DNA from: Fomitopsis serialis
Taxonomy: Eukaryota; Basidiomycota; Agaricomycetes; Polyporales; Fomitopsidaceae
Reading direction: 5' to 3'
Length of the DNA stretch: 64,000 nt
Assembly: GCF_022376445.1 (NCBI RefSeq)
Contig: NW_025954990.1
Location: 338,837 to 402,836, forward strand
Shown here one piece after another: positions 23,366 through 35,053 of this stretch. Below the pieces are notes generated by a model. The model saw only the letters and a program-made list of their open reading frames with translations, did not search any database and was not told the origin of the DNA. Numbering within the stretch: position 1 is the first letter of the stretch; the number at the start of each line of letters is the position of its first letter. The position numbers and the translations under genes were made by a program.

Positions 23366-24555
23366 AGACGGTCATACCCCATCGCGTCGTAACGCTCACG
23401 AATCCGACGCGCTCCTATCTCCGGCTCTAGCAGCCGCCATAGCCACCCCGCCGAGTCCTAGCGACTGAGGAAGAATGCCTCCGCTGGCGACCCCAACCTC
23501 CGCTCCTTCGCCCCGCCGCTCTATGCCTCGGAGACATCGCGCTGGCGTATCCAGGCCGCAGCCCCCGCCGTCGCCATCCCGGCAGCTTGTTCTCCACAAA
23601 TGATGTCCCAGTCGTCCACCCTCGACACCACCCACGAGCCCCTCAGGCTGTCTACGAATCCTTCCTACTACGAGTTCAACGGCTGAGTGAAACTGGCCAT
23701 TCTCGCTTCGGTATACTGTATCGTTATTGCTTATTTCTTATTTTTGTACGACTGTATCGTTATATGAACATCACGAACTTGAATCTGTCATGCACTGAAG
23801 ACGACTTGAGTACCGCAGTAATTCGTAGAAAAGGAAACTGATCAGGGTGCCCCGGCCGGTGCAAGCAGCAAACGTCGCAACTGTTCACTCGCACAGGGTA
23901 ACCGGAGGAGCCAACCTTTGACCAACCCCTACCGCACAAGGCAAGTCTATACACGGGCCGTCCTACGAGATTTCGATGCGCTGGGAGCCTTCACTGCACC
24001 GAGTGTGTTCGGACAGCGGCTCTAGCTGAGCTTGTTGACCGCAGCTCGGAAGGCACCCAGTGCCGGCTTCACTTCGACAGGTGGGTGATGCTCGAAGTTC
24101 GGAGCCTCGAACCTACAGGTGATGCGAGGTTGATCATATGCATGCTGACCTACGCGTACGTCCGACCAGTCACTCCTTGGATTCTGGTAGCGATGGTACT
24201 CGGATCCCGGCCCTCTCCGGCCAACCATATGCTTCATGTTTGTGAAATACCGAGGAAGGCCGCTACAGAAGGCGCACGCCGATCTGCGATTGCCGGCCTT
24301 TTACTCAGTTCTATCGCAGCGAAGAGCACATGGAGGATGGCCCGCATGGGGCACTGTGCTCACACGAGATAACAGTGGGAACGGTACAAGGTTTGGTCAA
24401 GTCAAACCTTATAGTACGCAAGCTACTTAATCTAACGCTCCCCAAGCACCTGTATCTCGGTCCCCTCCACAGGTCAAACCAGGGTCAAACGTACGTACGT
24501 CTTGTACGGGAATTTCAGATCACTTACGCTATGCGGGACGTGACAGAGCACTGAC
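23366..24555. other. Intergenic region, with two weak coding hints
   Basis: At about 23470-23685 a plus-strand frame ends in THEPLRLSTNPSYYEFNG and stop; it looks protein-like and could be a lost 3' part of the previous gene or an exon of another. At 24022-24237 a minus-strand frame of 71 residues ends with VEVKPALGAFRAAVNKLS. Neither has a start or splice structure I can defend. From 24370 on the DNA is the duplicated F-box 5' flank. Confidence 0.35.
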
Positions 24556-26037
24556 ATGCAGAACATCGTTCTTCCCGTCGGCTGGGCGTCGGGCCCCAGA
24601 TACCTCCTGCCGGCTCATTCAAGGTCCCTTCCCAACATCAAGATCGCAGCGCACGACCAGGATGCCGATGGAGCTACACGGGACGAAGGTAATGCTCCCA
24701 GTGCGCACGATGTACTTGGAGCACGACCACTCGCCACCCACATATCCGATCGCTGTCCTATCGAAATCTACGAGAATGTCATCGAGTACCTATACCCCTG
24801 GAAGCCCGCGCTGGCCATTGCGGCATTGGTTTCCCGGACATGGTATCCTCGCGCCGCTTCGCGCCTCTATCACACCGTTGTCATCAGAAGGCGCGCGAGC
24901 TACGAGTTGCTGGTGAAGCAGCTACGCACGTCGCCCCGTGTCCAGCGATGGCTACAGTCTACACACAAAGTAGCGTTCCGCGAAGGCCCAGGTATACCCT
25001 TCCTGGACGCCTTCCCTATGGTCTTCGGCCCTGCTGCCCTGCCCTGCAGGTCCTCGACATCAATTGGATCTGCGTCGTAACATGCATCCGACTTTCCATC
25101 TTGCCTGCATCAGCTCCAGCACATCGTGTCCTTACGTCTGGATGAAGTTCAACTGAGCAGTCCCAGTTGCGACAGATTGTCTGTGCGTTGAAATGTCTGG
25201 AGGAGCTTGATCTGTGCACCGTGGTATTTATCCAGCCGCGGCTACTACCGCACTCTAGGCTCCAAGACAGCATTCGGCTCAAGCGTCTCCGAATCCTAGC
25301 AACGACGGAGAATGTACAGAGACGAGCGAATGGATGGCCGATGGGCTTGCAAGGTCGGGGATCTGCACTCTCTGGTCGAACTGGAGACGCGCTTCGCCAC
25401 CGATGAGAGGGCTGAGCATGACAACCGGCTCCTCGAGGCCTCGGGGCAGTCTCTGACCTCTTTCCATTGTTGCAGCTTCGGGAGCTCCATGGTGAGTAGT
25501 CTCTCCATGGTTCTCTTACTGAGTTACATAATCATCGCTAAGATTTGGACATCTCACAGGTCATTCTCCGTGCAATCTAGTGCACAACACGGCCTTACGT
25601 CAATTGACGTTAAATTTATCTTATCAAAGGCTCCAACCGCGCAAACTTGGTGAGTCCCATTGGGTGCCTGGCGATATGGCGCATACACGGAGGGCTCGGA
25701 TTGGGCAGATGCAGCAAGCGAGCTTCACGGAGCCTTTTCCACGGTCCGCAGTTACCAGCTCGAGTACATCGCAGTCCACTTCAGCTTCGGGCTTCATGAC
25801 CCAATGGACGACGACTACTTCAAGCAGTCTTACAAGAAGCTCGAAGCCGACTCCCGCAGCCTGCACGATGTCATGGTCGGGCCGTACTTCGACGCATTGA
25901 GGGACGTCAGGATTGAGGTGCTGCCTGTTCAATATAATCGCAGGCATTATACAAGAAGTCGGCGGACGACTTCGCCAGTGCAATTGCCCGTCTGTTACGG
26001 CGATTGTTCAACCCATGGCATGATCGTGGCATCTAGT
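24556..26037 (+). pseudogene. Disrupted F-box protein gene (family member C)
   Basis: The start MQNIVLPVGWA matches the start of copy A. The F-box is ISDRCPIEIYENVIEYL ... AIAALVSRTWYPRAAS, followed by the conserved block to PFLDAFPMVFG. From about 25030 the frame is lost repeatedly (near 25033, 25071, 25103 and 25163), and each break is repaired conceptually by one extra C (CC for C, or CCCC for CCC). The second exon starts near 25565 with LVHNTALRQLTLN. It continues through AASELHGAFSTVRSYQLEY and SRSLHDVMVGPYFDALRDV, breaks near 25940, and ends with LLRRLFNPWHDRGI and TAG at 26037. Paralogues elsewhere in the window are intact, so this is either a young pseudogene or a poorly called stretch. 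Confidence 0.7.
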
Positions 26038-29000
26038 AGCCTTTGATACCGCCTTGACGACGAGTAGGTACTGACCTTGGAAGGGTCAACTTCTAGTCTG
26101 AAACAGACGCCTCGGTGCGTGTTTCACTCGGTCTCGGTCTCGGTCCACCAGACACTGACGCAACCTGCGACGACCCGAAGCAGGATCTGTGCCCGTATAT
26201 CTCACTTCATCAATTTTGCAACCCGTAAACACAATCGTATACTATTCATCGACCGCACACTCACCGGTGTTCAGTCGAGGTGCCTCGGATACTTCCTCCC
26301 CGTCCCCTCCCGTCCCCCTCCTATCCCCGTCGCCCTTCGGCTCCCTACATATTTGATATGATCTGGGCCATTGATTATTAGAGATCAGCGGCACGGCCAT
26401 TTATTATATCTATTCGCGCAGCATATTCGTGCACGCTCTCATAACTGTAGTCGGACGCAAACCGTGTCAATAGGTGTGTACATGTACTGTATCCGACAGT
26501 CTACATCGTCCATACTATCGGACGTCCTTACAAGTCAGGTGAACACAGCGACGGGTGTCCGTACACTCGCCCTCGCTAATGGCCCCACTTGTCGTCGACG
26601 GCGCTGTGCACTACTTACGATGGTGCCGTGATTCACCTCTGCAGCATGTTCACGCGCGCTCGGTTGGGCGTTTGAATACGTTCGATATTATTGGGTTCAG
26701 CAGTGATGCTGCAAGGGCTTACCAGGCTACGATCGCGAGGCGTCTGCTGGCGTTCGATTCGTGGGGCCTCTAGCATGGCTCCTCGAGACTGGGTATATTT
26801 GTCGCGAATACTGAGTTTCTGCGAGGTGTTGTGAGTGATCACGCCGCAGTCGTACGAGCGCACGTCCTCGCCCAGTGGTACGGATTGTTCATCTCCGGAA
26901 TCTAACCAACGTCGCGTCGTCAGCGTTCTGCGTCACTGTGGCTTGGAAGCTGCAAACCACATATATGGTTCGTGAGCAGCTCGCAGTGACGGAACGCAGC
27001 TTCTCATACGCGAGGGGGTGTTCGAAGCGCAGAAGACCAGAATGCAACCGCACTCGAATGTTGGTATCGAAGGCCAACGTCCCTTCACTCAACCTCCTGG
27101 GCCCGCTCGTCGTATTCGTCACGGACGGATGCTTGGCATGCTGAGCTTCTGGGCCAGTCAATGTCGCTATCTACTCGATGGAATTATTCACGTACCTACA
27201 CAACGCAGACCTTCGTCGAAACGTTTGTGCGGCTGTCCTCGACATTGATATTGAGCTTGATAGAAGTAAGGGATCATGCGGGATGTCGCAGTGGCCAGAG
27301 GACGCCGAGGATACTATGCAATAGCAAGCGGTTCAGGTTTTACAGAAACAAAGGATGCCACAGTCCAGTAGATCAGGCGACGGCGAGAGCATACAATGCG
27401 TACGCGCACAGAGTATGCCTGTCTGATCGGACATGGGAGACGAAGGGCTAACAGTAGACACGCTCGTCTGAATACCAATGGAAGATATGGTTCCATATGT
27501 GTAGAGTACGATGAGGATGGCGGAGTAACGTCTTCTCCTGCTTGGAGATACGGCCAGCTCATCGTCCGCAACGTGAGACCCCTACCCACGCAATCACCAT
27601 CCGCGCGGAGGGAGGGCTAAGACGCGATGTCAGAAGCACGACGTTGCCGTTCGCTCGACCGTCTATCGTCTATCGCAGTATCGAGAGGAGGCACTCATAC
27701 GCCGATCGCGGAAGCGAAATTTTGTGCTGTGCGACAACTTGAAGAGCCGCGCAATGGCAGCCCAGAGCGGGAACGTCCCTCGCAGGCGATGGGTCCCCAG
27801 CGGTCGGCGAGCGTTGCTGGTCAACGAACTGCGGGTTCCGTCCATTCGTCCTGTGTATGGGTCGGACGGTGGCCGTAGGTCGTGTACTAAAACGGCAGGC
27901 AGTGAGCGCGACATGTCCACTGCTCAACTAGAAGAGATTCCCACCAGGCATGACGTACGCGGTGAGGCTTGTTGCGCGGGAGGTGACCGTCGGCGGCCCC
28001 GCGAGACACGCGTAGCATACGAATTGGGTATATGCGCAGAGGTGCGTAGGGCACAAGGTCCGCGCTGCAGCGTCGCGGTCCGTTCAGCCAGGTGAGAGCG
28101 AAGGTACGTCGCCCTTTTGTGTTCGTGTAGAACGCCTCAGGGACGAACCACCAAGAAACCCGATGCGACACCCGTGCTGCGCCCACCGAAGGCAGCGAAC
28201 GCACGTCCTCGATGGTTCTCAGAATCTATCCCGGGAGGTGCCACGTTCCAGCCATAGATGGTAACGTGGTGCATGAGACGTGCCATAGACACGACTACCC
28301 GCACCGCGCGCGACATGCGGCCTGCTGAGACTCGGAGGATGCATCACGGAAGCTTTCGACCCACGCAGCTCCTACTGCGGGGATACCGGCGGACGCGGAG
28401 GTTATTAAGCCTGAGCGAATTCGTCGCTGCGATAAGCGCGAGACGTGTAGAGGCGAGAATCAACGGTAGTAGAAGGGCAGATGGGTTGATCGGTATCGAT
28501 GACCCGGAAGGCGAACACGAGAGCGCGCGATGTTGCAGAGAAGCGGCGGCATCGCGGTATGCCAGGACCGGCGCGTCGCCTGAGACGGGGGAGTGGTGGG
28601 GGCGCGAATCGAGCGAGTGCCCACCAGCCCAAGGTACATAGAAAACCCTCTTGGGATACGTATCCAGTGCTGGAATATGCAGTGATGTTGCGTGCACGAT
28701 GGATGACCTACGGAGAGCCCTCTGAGGGTGAGGTCGACTGGACGGAGAAGGAGCGTGCTTACCATCTACCAAGCAAACGCGTCCGTCAGAATTACGCGTC
28801 CAGTGGCCGGGGATGACGAACGATCTCGCGCCTTCTACGTCGGGGCGATTGCAATCTTGGGGTACATGATAGGCTTGCTTGCAGTAGAGTCTGACGAGCA
28901 TGCTCATATTCATGAACACGAAAGACGATGCAACAGAACTGAGTCGAGACTCACCGGAACGACCCTGTTTGCCCTACAAGCCTGCACTGTCAGTACACAG

Positions 29001-29987
29001 GTCTCATGAGTGGCATTGAGGTGGAGAAGAGAGGATAGGCGGGAGTCGAGCAAATTGAGTCAGGACAGCGGCCAGCACCGGAACTGAGTACTGAAGATGG
29101 GGCCCAACACGCAGCGAGTGGAAGCGGTACATAAGAGTCAGCACACCATATCAGACACGTATAAGAACTGGCCATGAAGCTCTCGAGTCGCCGAGGAGGC
29201 TTTCAGACTGCAGGATCATGGAACGGCGAGGCGTACGACCTTCAGGGGAACGGATATCGCGGAACAGCGGTGCACGACCTGCCAGCTGAGGGCGGTTATG
29301 TGTGAGACGCGGTAAGTGGTTCATGTCGTCGTCACATCGTCGCAGGCAGGCGGCAGGCAGTGAGCGAGAGTTGCAAGCACGCGGTCTCTTTGGCAGCGGA
29401 CGACGGCGGACAGAGGACGGCGCGCTGGGGCGCTTCACCCCGCCACATGGGCGCCTTTATTACCGTTCTCCGTTTGCTACTTACTGAGCTACTCAAAGTT
29501 CATGATCACACAACGGCTATGTACATCCCTGGCCAAACGAAACCCGCTGCCGTGGATGGCGAAGGCGTAGAACGGCTGCGATGACAACACTGCCGGCTCT
29601 GGACGGATGGACGGCAGGCGTACTATGGCACGGCGTGCGTATTAGAGGGTGGACGACTCCACGACCGAAGAGAAGGTGCATCCCTCCCAAGCTAGGACTA
29701 GACACCGCGCGGCCAGCTCCGGTGAGTGTCCTTCTAAATGGCGAGTCTCATAGCCTGTTCTCCTCAACTGTCGTTCGCTCCGGCTGCGGTCGTTCTAACT
29801 GCACCCGTCTTATGCTCACCTTCTCGTTCCAGAACGTCCCACCCCGCGTTTCCTCTTTCCCCGCCGCCCCGCACGCACGCACGCTCGCCGCAATTTAACC
29901 TCACACCGTTCATGGCGGATTGCATCCGTCGCTGCGCTGCCGTCCCTGGGTGATCGCCCCGAGTTCCAGTCGGTCGAGGTGGCAGCG
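26038..29987. other. 4-kb stretch without a recognisable gene
   Basis: Many short overlapping frames occur on both strands. Some have GC-rich, codon-like composition (for example the minus strand at 28350-28920), and scattered GT-AG pairs are seen, but I could not assemble a coherent protein. It may hold a decayed multi-exon gene or lineage-specific transcripts. Confidence 0.4.
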
Positions 29988-31652
29988 ATGACGACGCTTC
30001 CCTCCGCCGACCGCGTCGACCACGGCCTAGTACGTGGATGCTGCTATACACGCGCGTCACCGGTGTTCTTTGGTCTCGGCTTCCCTCGCTGCAGACGTCG
30101 CGTTCGCCGGATTCGCACCCACTCCGATGTCGATTTGTCCCGCAACAGTCGCTCGACTGTCGCTGACATTTCTCAGACTTATATTCTAGATTCGTCCACG
30201 CCTCAACATCTGTGCGGTGGAACTGTGCCTGACGCGGCCGATGCAGACAATTCCGCCGAATTCCCTCTACGTTACCTCTTGCCGCCACTACCCATCGAAG
30301 TCTATGATCGCATTCCTCCCGAGATCTTCGAAGTCATCATCGATTTCATGGCCAGGCCCATGCTTCTAGACATAGCGCTGGTCAGTCGAACCTGGTATCC
30401 TCGCGCGATGTCCAATTTCTATCACACGGTCTATATCGGCGATCGGACAGCCTTTGACTTGCTGGTGAAGCAATCACGCGTCTCGCTCCGCGTCAAGCAT
30501 TGGCTCGCGACAACGCACACGGTAGTCGTCCAGCGCAAGTCCTTTCCTCTCACGAAACCGGGCCAGGATCATCTTCCATTCATGGATTCCCTGCCTCTCG
30601 TCTTTGCCGACTCATTGCCTGCTCTGCGAGTGCTCAAGATCCATCGGGCTCTGCGTCCCGTCATGCACTCCACGTTCTATCTTGCCCTGCGTCTTCACAA
30701 GCAACTCGTGTCCTTGCATTTGGTGGATGTCCAGCTGTCCAACGTCGCTCAGCTACAGCGGATCATCCGTGCGTTCCCGCGCTTGGAAGAGCTTGTCTTA
30801 TCTGGTGTATCCTTCATACAAGCGCACTCTGTGGATGTGGCATCCCAGCCTCTCGCCGCCACGCTAGCCACCACCCGGCTCAAACGCCTTGTTCTCGTAT
30901 GCGACCCGGGGATCAAGCCATTGGCACTGAGATCCATGGTCGACTGGCTTACATGTCCGGCACTCTGCGCGTCCCTTCGTGACTTGAGCGTGCAATTCCG
31001 AAACCTCGCACATGGCGACTGTGGATTCACGTCCGGCCTCATCGATCGCATGCTGGAAGGGAGTGGACCGTCGCTCACTTCCTTTAGTCAGACCCACGAC
31101 AAGGCTCCCGGTCAGGAACGTCCCGCTTCTTCGCACGAACGACCGCTGAGTTCAGCCCGTTTCACAGATCTTCTACGTCCGTGCTTCGTGCACAATACCG
31201 CTTTGCGTCATCTGGAGTTGTCAGTGAACGTCTACTTCACTGGCCCTTGGAGTAATCTGTCCGAACGAACGTGGCTAGATCCAGCAGACGAACTGCGCGT
31301 TGCCCTTTCTACGGTCCGAAGCACCCAGCTGGAGTCCATCACGATTCGCCTCAACATCACGCTCTATGGCTGTCCGGAAACGGTCGAGGAGCTGGACATA
31401 CCCTCCAAGCAGCTCGACTCGACGTCGCGCAGTCTGCATAGCGCCATGATCCAGCCGTACTTCGACATGCTGAAGGGCGTCGACGTCGAGATGCTGGTTC
31501 AATACGTGCTCCCTTGGAACCGTAGGAAGAGTATGGAGAAGCCGGCGCGCTCCGCCGCCGAAGCGGTCTGTTCCACGTTCGGCCAGCTGTTCGCGCCCTG
31601 GAGCGATCGCGGTATAGTCAATATCACGAAGAATCTGAAAAGGCGTCGGTAG
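29988..31652 (+). CDS. F-box protein (family member D), intact
   Basis: The gene is one continuous frame of 554 residues from ATG 29988. A basic N-terminus of about 100 residues with no domain (RCRRRVRRIRTHSD) is followed by the F-box (about 105-150: IPPEIFEVIIDFM, LLDIALVSRTWYPRAM). An LRR-like body follows (LPALRVLKIHRALRP, LQRIIRAFPRLEEL, TRLKRLVLV). The conserved C-terminal domain has FVHNTALRHL, LRVALSTVRSTQLESI, SRSLHSAMIQPYFDML and PWSDRGIVNI. A 57-nt GTCAGG...CACAG segment (31111-31167) sits exactly where paralogues have an intron. It is stop-free and a multiple of three, so spliced (535 residues) and unspliced products are both possible. It is a likely SCF substrate receptor; the target is unknown. 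Confidence 0.88.
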   Translation: MTTLPSADRVDHGLVRGCCYTRASPVFFGLGFPRCRRRVRRIRTHSDVDLSRNSRSTVADISQTYILDSSTPQHLCGGTVPDAADADNSAEFPLRYLLPPLPIEVYDRIPPEIFEVIIDFMARPMLLDIALVSRTWYPRAMSNFYHTVYIGDRTAFDLLVKQSRVSLRVKHWLATTHTVVVQRKSFPLTKPGQDHLPFMDSLPLVFADSLPALRVLKIHRALRPVMHSTFYLALRLHKQLVSLHLVDVQLSNVAQLQRIIRAFPRLEELVLSGVSFIQAHSVDVASQPLAATLATTRLKRLVLVCDPGIKPLALRSMVDWLTCPALCASLRDLSVQFRNLAHGDCGFTSGLIDRMLEGSGPSLTSFSQTHDKAPGQERPASSHERPLSSARFTDLLRPCFVHNTALRHLELSVNVYFTGPWSNLSERTWLDPADELRVALSTVRSTQLESITIRLNITLYGCPETVEELDIPSKQLDSTSRSLHSAMIQPYFDMLKGVDVEMLVQYVLPWNRRKSMEKPARSAAEAVCSTFGQLFAPWSDRGIVNITKNLKRRR

Positions 31653-32023
31653 CGTTGGCGTACTAGTGAACATACTTCAGGTGCGTATATCCTGTAGTAT
31701 CACTCCCTGCAGGACACCGACCGACTCTTTGAACTGTAGCGATAGGCGGGACTCGCGGCGTGTGCTAACATTTATACCGATGGGTGCATTCATGGACTCT
31801 GCAGACTGGCCTTGTATCCACTGTTTCCTCGCGAACTAGGCTTCGGTATCTCAGCTTGTTCCGTCCATCTACTTTGCTGCTAAGGTGAATTCCAAGATCC
31901 GTGCATATTTACTGTTCATTCGAGCTCACATGCCGTAGTAGATGGGTCTCATCCGAGTAAAGTTGATAGCGAGGAAATCGATGGTGGTACACACTATATT
32001 GTCTACATAGTTTATCTACGGAG

Positions 32024-33641
32024 CTATGGCCAGCTCCCGATTGTCGTCAGCCCACCCCAAGTCGTGTATGAGATGTCGACCAAACCGCGCTTGTGCCACG
32101 GCCTAAGGAATTGACAAAACACGGGAACGGTCGCTCGCGCGATGTCGTCCGCCCAGTCCGCACTACGTCTCCTATCGTGCCAGATCTTCACCTTGACACC
32201 GACGTCCTTCAGCCCATCGAAGTACGGCGTAACCATGACGTCGTGCATACTGCGCAGGTCGGCCTCGAGTTCCCCGCATGATGGGATGCAGTCCTCCCTG
32301 TCTGCTGGCAAGCGGCCGAGCGTAAAGTAGATCATGGTGTCAATAGTGATGTGCTCGATCTGGGAACTCCGGACCGTGGAGAGGGTAGCGTGCAGCTCGG
32401 TCGCCACCGCTCGCCAGTTAGCGTCTGGCCTGTTGAGATGGATGTTCAGGTCGAGTTTCAAGGTACGCAGGGCTGTGTTGTGGATGAGGCTGAATCTGGC
32501 CGGGGGATAACCTGTGGATTGTCATAGTGTTAGCGATTGCCCGCGAGAGCTCGAAAGAGCTCTGACCATGCCAAAAGTCATATATCCGATGGAAGGAGGT
32601 CAAGGATGACCCGCTTGCCCCGAGGAGTCGATCGACTTGCTCGCATGCAAGTTTGAGATGGGGATCATCTTTACACAAGAACCGTACAACCAAATTGCGG
32701 AGAGAGACACACAGTGCCGAAGTGACAAGCCAGTTGGCTTGGCTGATGAAGGAGTCCGAGCCAGCATTTGGATGAGCAGAGATTGTAAGGACCTTGAGCC
32801 GTGTATTGGACTGAGGCCGAAGCGGGGTGTCTGTCCAATAGGGGGGTCGAGAACTGACGTAACGTGGTTGCCTGAAGGTCACCCGGTCCAATGCCAGGTC
32901 TTCGAGGTGCGGAAACGCGCAGACGATCCGCCGTAGCTGCGCAACATTCCCCAGCACAGCATCATCCAAGCGCAGCGACATGATGTGGGTGAAGCAACGG
33001 AGGGCATGGTAGAACGTCGGGTGTAGGTTGTAACACAGCATTCGACGGATGTCGAGTACTCGGAGAGCAGGTAATGTATGGGCGAAGACGAGAGGCAGGG
33101 TATCGAGGAACAGGATGCCTTCTCGCTGTGACTCGGCTCGGTAGGAACCAAGGGCTACGAGATCGCGGGTAGTCGCAAGCCATTGCTTGACGCGAGGCGA
33201 CGTGCGAGACTGCTCGACCAACAGGTCGTAGTGCGCGCGTGACTTGATTACGACGGTGGAATAGAGGCAGCGACTGGCTCGGGAGTGCCAAGCGCGACAA
33301 ACCAACACGGCATTCAGCAAGGTACACACGGGCATATAGTCAATGATGTCTTCAAGCACCTCGAGAGGAATGCGATCTGAAAGGTGCAACGGCAAGGACT
33401 TCGACGACATCCTCATCTTGATTCCATTTATCGCTCTCTTCATAATCTGCCAAGTACGTTTCTTCCCATCCATTGCCTTCTTCAACCAGTTCGTCTTCGC
33501 TGTCTCGTAAGCGTGGCCTGCATTCAATGCACGGGCGGTATTGAATGAATGAGCCCCAGGTATGAGTCTGGACGACACGTCGGCGATGCCTGCCCCATGA
33601 CTGAGAGACAAACCAACAGGAAGGTTGATTTCCTGTCTCAT
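32024..33641 (-). CDS. F-box protein (family member E), intact
   Basis: Two exons (33641-32567 and 32511-32024; 55-nt intron with GTCAGA donor) give 520 residues. The N-terminus is basic and Lys-rich (KKAMDGKKRTWQIMKRA). The F-box is LSDRIPLEVLEDIIDYM ... LLNAVLVCRAWHSRAS. The body has LPALRVLDIRRML, LRRIVCAFPHLEDLALD and CEQVDRLLGASGSSLTSF. The second exon carries LIHNTALRTL, ATLSTVRSSQIEHI, LRSMHDVMVTPYFDGLKDV and PWHKRGLVDISY. It forms a same-strand group with the copies at 35054, 40842 and 43288. Confidence 0.88.
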
Positions 33642-35053
33642 CTGTCCGGTCCCAATGTACGTCAGTAAACGGTGACCAGTGGACTCCTCAGCAAACTATA
33701 CGCACGAGGGAGTCTGCAAGAGAAGGAGGGAGCTTCTGTAGGCAGCGTTCAGTCAAAGATTTTCCTTACCGTAACCTTGCACTGCTTACTGTTGTCTGTC
33801 ACCAGTCCGACGACATGATAGCCACAATCCTTTATTGCACATAAGCTCAAAGACGTCTCCCCATGTGGTCCTGGGAGCTGAACGCCCAAGAATAACCTGT
33901 TCTGCGAGTTCGAGTGGCGAACATGCAATGATAACACCACGGCACTGGTTTTCGACTGACGTGCTGACTCACACTATATTCTATTCGGATCAGCCGTCCA
34001 CACGCACATGTACGTTCACATCACCTTCCTGAAGCGCATCTGAATGGCCATATGGCTGGATTATGACATCGTGCCTCTTGTGTGGGAATATACAAAGAGT
34101 CAGTGCCTTGTGTTCATTCCGCCTTGTGCAGGATCGTGAGACGGTGAGATCGACCCTATTGTGCTCGGAGGTCGGATTAGTTGCTCCATACTGCATAGCC
34201 CATGTGCGACAATTGACCAGCTCACCATGGTGACCATATTGCAACGCTACGCGAAGCCCACGTTCAGGACTGACTGCCTACAGGCTACAGTACATCTGGG
34301 ATCGCTATGACGGGGATAGCCTGATGAATATGTCGCGCTGTCAACCATTGATCATCTCAAGCTCCGAGCTTACGGCATGCGGATATCTCTCACCCTTGTA
34401 GGGATGGCAAGTACTTCGTGGAGGTGCGTCGGATACTGGATGACCTCCAGCATCTGCACGAACGAGTTGTCTATAGAAGACGGCCCTCATGCGTGACTGA
34501 CAAATTACACATCCTACAAGACAATGTGCGTACCAGTTCCACCAGGAAAGTCAGGTTGAGATCGGTGCACGAAAACGACATCGACGTGGACCACGAGCAG
34601 AGGTGCGACGATGCCACGCTAGAGGCCGAAGCGTCCAGTTTGAAGACACAAAGATCTGGAATTACACCTGCATCGAGGGATTGTAAGCTACGTGAAGGAA
34701 CTATGCGTCTACACTCACATCTAGCACCGGCATCCTCCATGTTTGGTGTCATAAGTCATTCGGGTCTGCCCGCGGCCGTGGCCCTATCAGCATAAGCTCG
34801 ACACTGGGACCCACCGTCTTTCCCGGGTGCAGTATACCGGGAAAGCCAAGGTATTCCGCTCAAGTTCACCCAGAGCCTGCGTAACGTTGTTAACGTCGCT
34901 CTGAAGCAAGCAGTCCACGGTGGTGCTCGCGCGAGGCTCGCGACCGTCAGACTCCAGTAGGTGACGTGATCGCACCCATTCATGTCAACCGCAATGCACT
35001 CGTTGATACGACGCTATCCGGTCCCCGGAGCCAGGAGAGGTTGAATGAACTGT
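33642..35053. other. Intergenic region between F-box genes E and F
   Basis: No supported gene. Frames of 60-125 codons occur on both strands with no motif; the one at 34418-34795 (+) has no recognisable domain and a facing frame of similar size. Confidence 0.45.
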
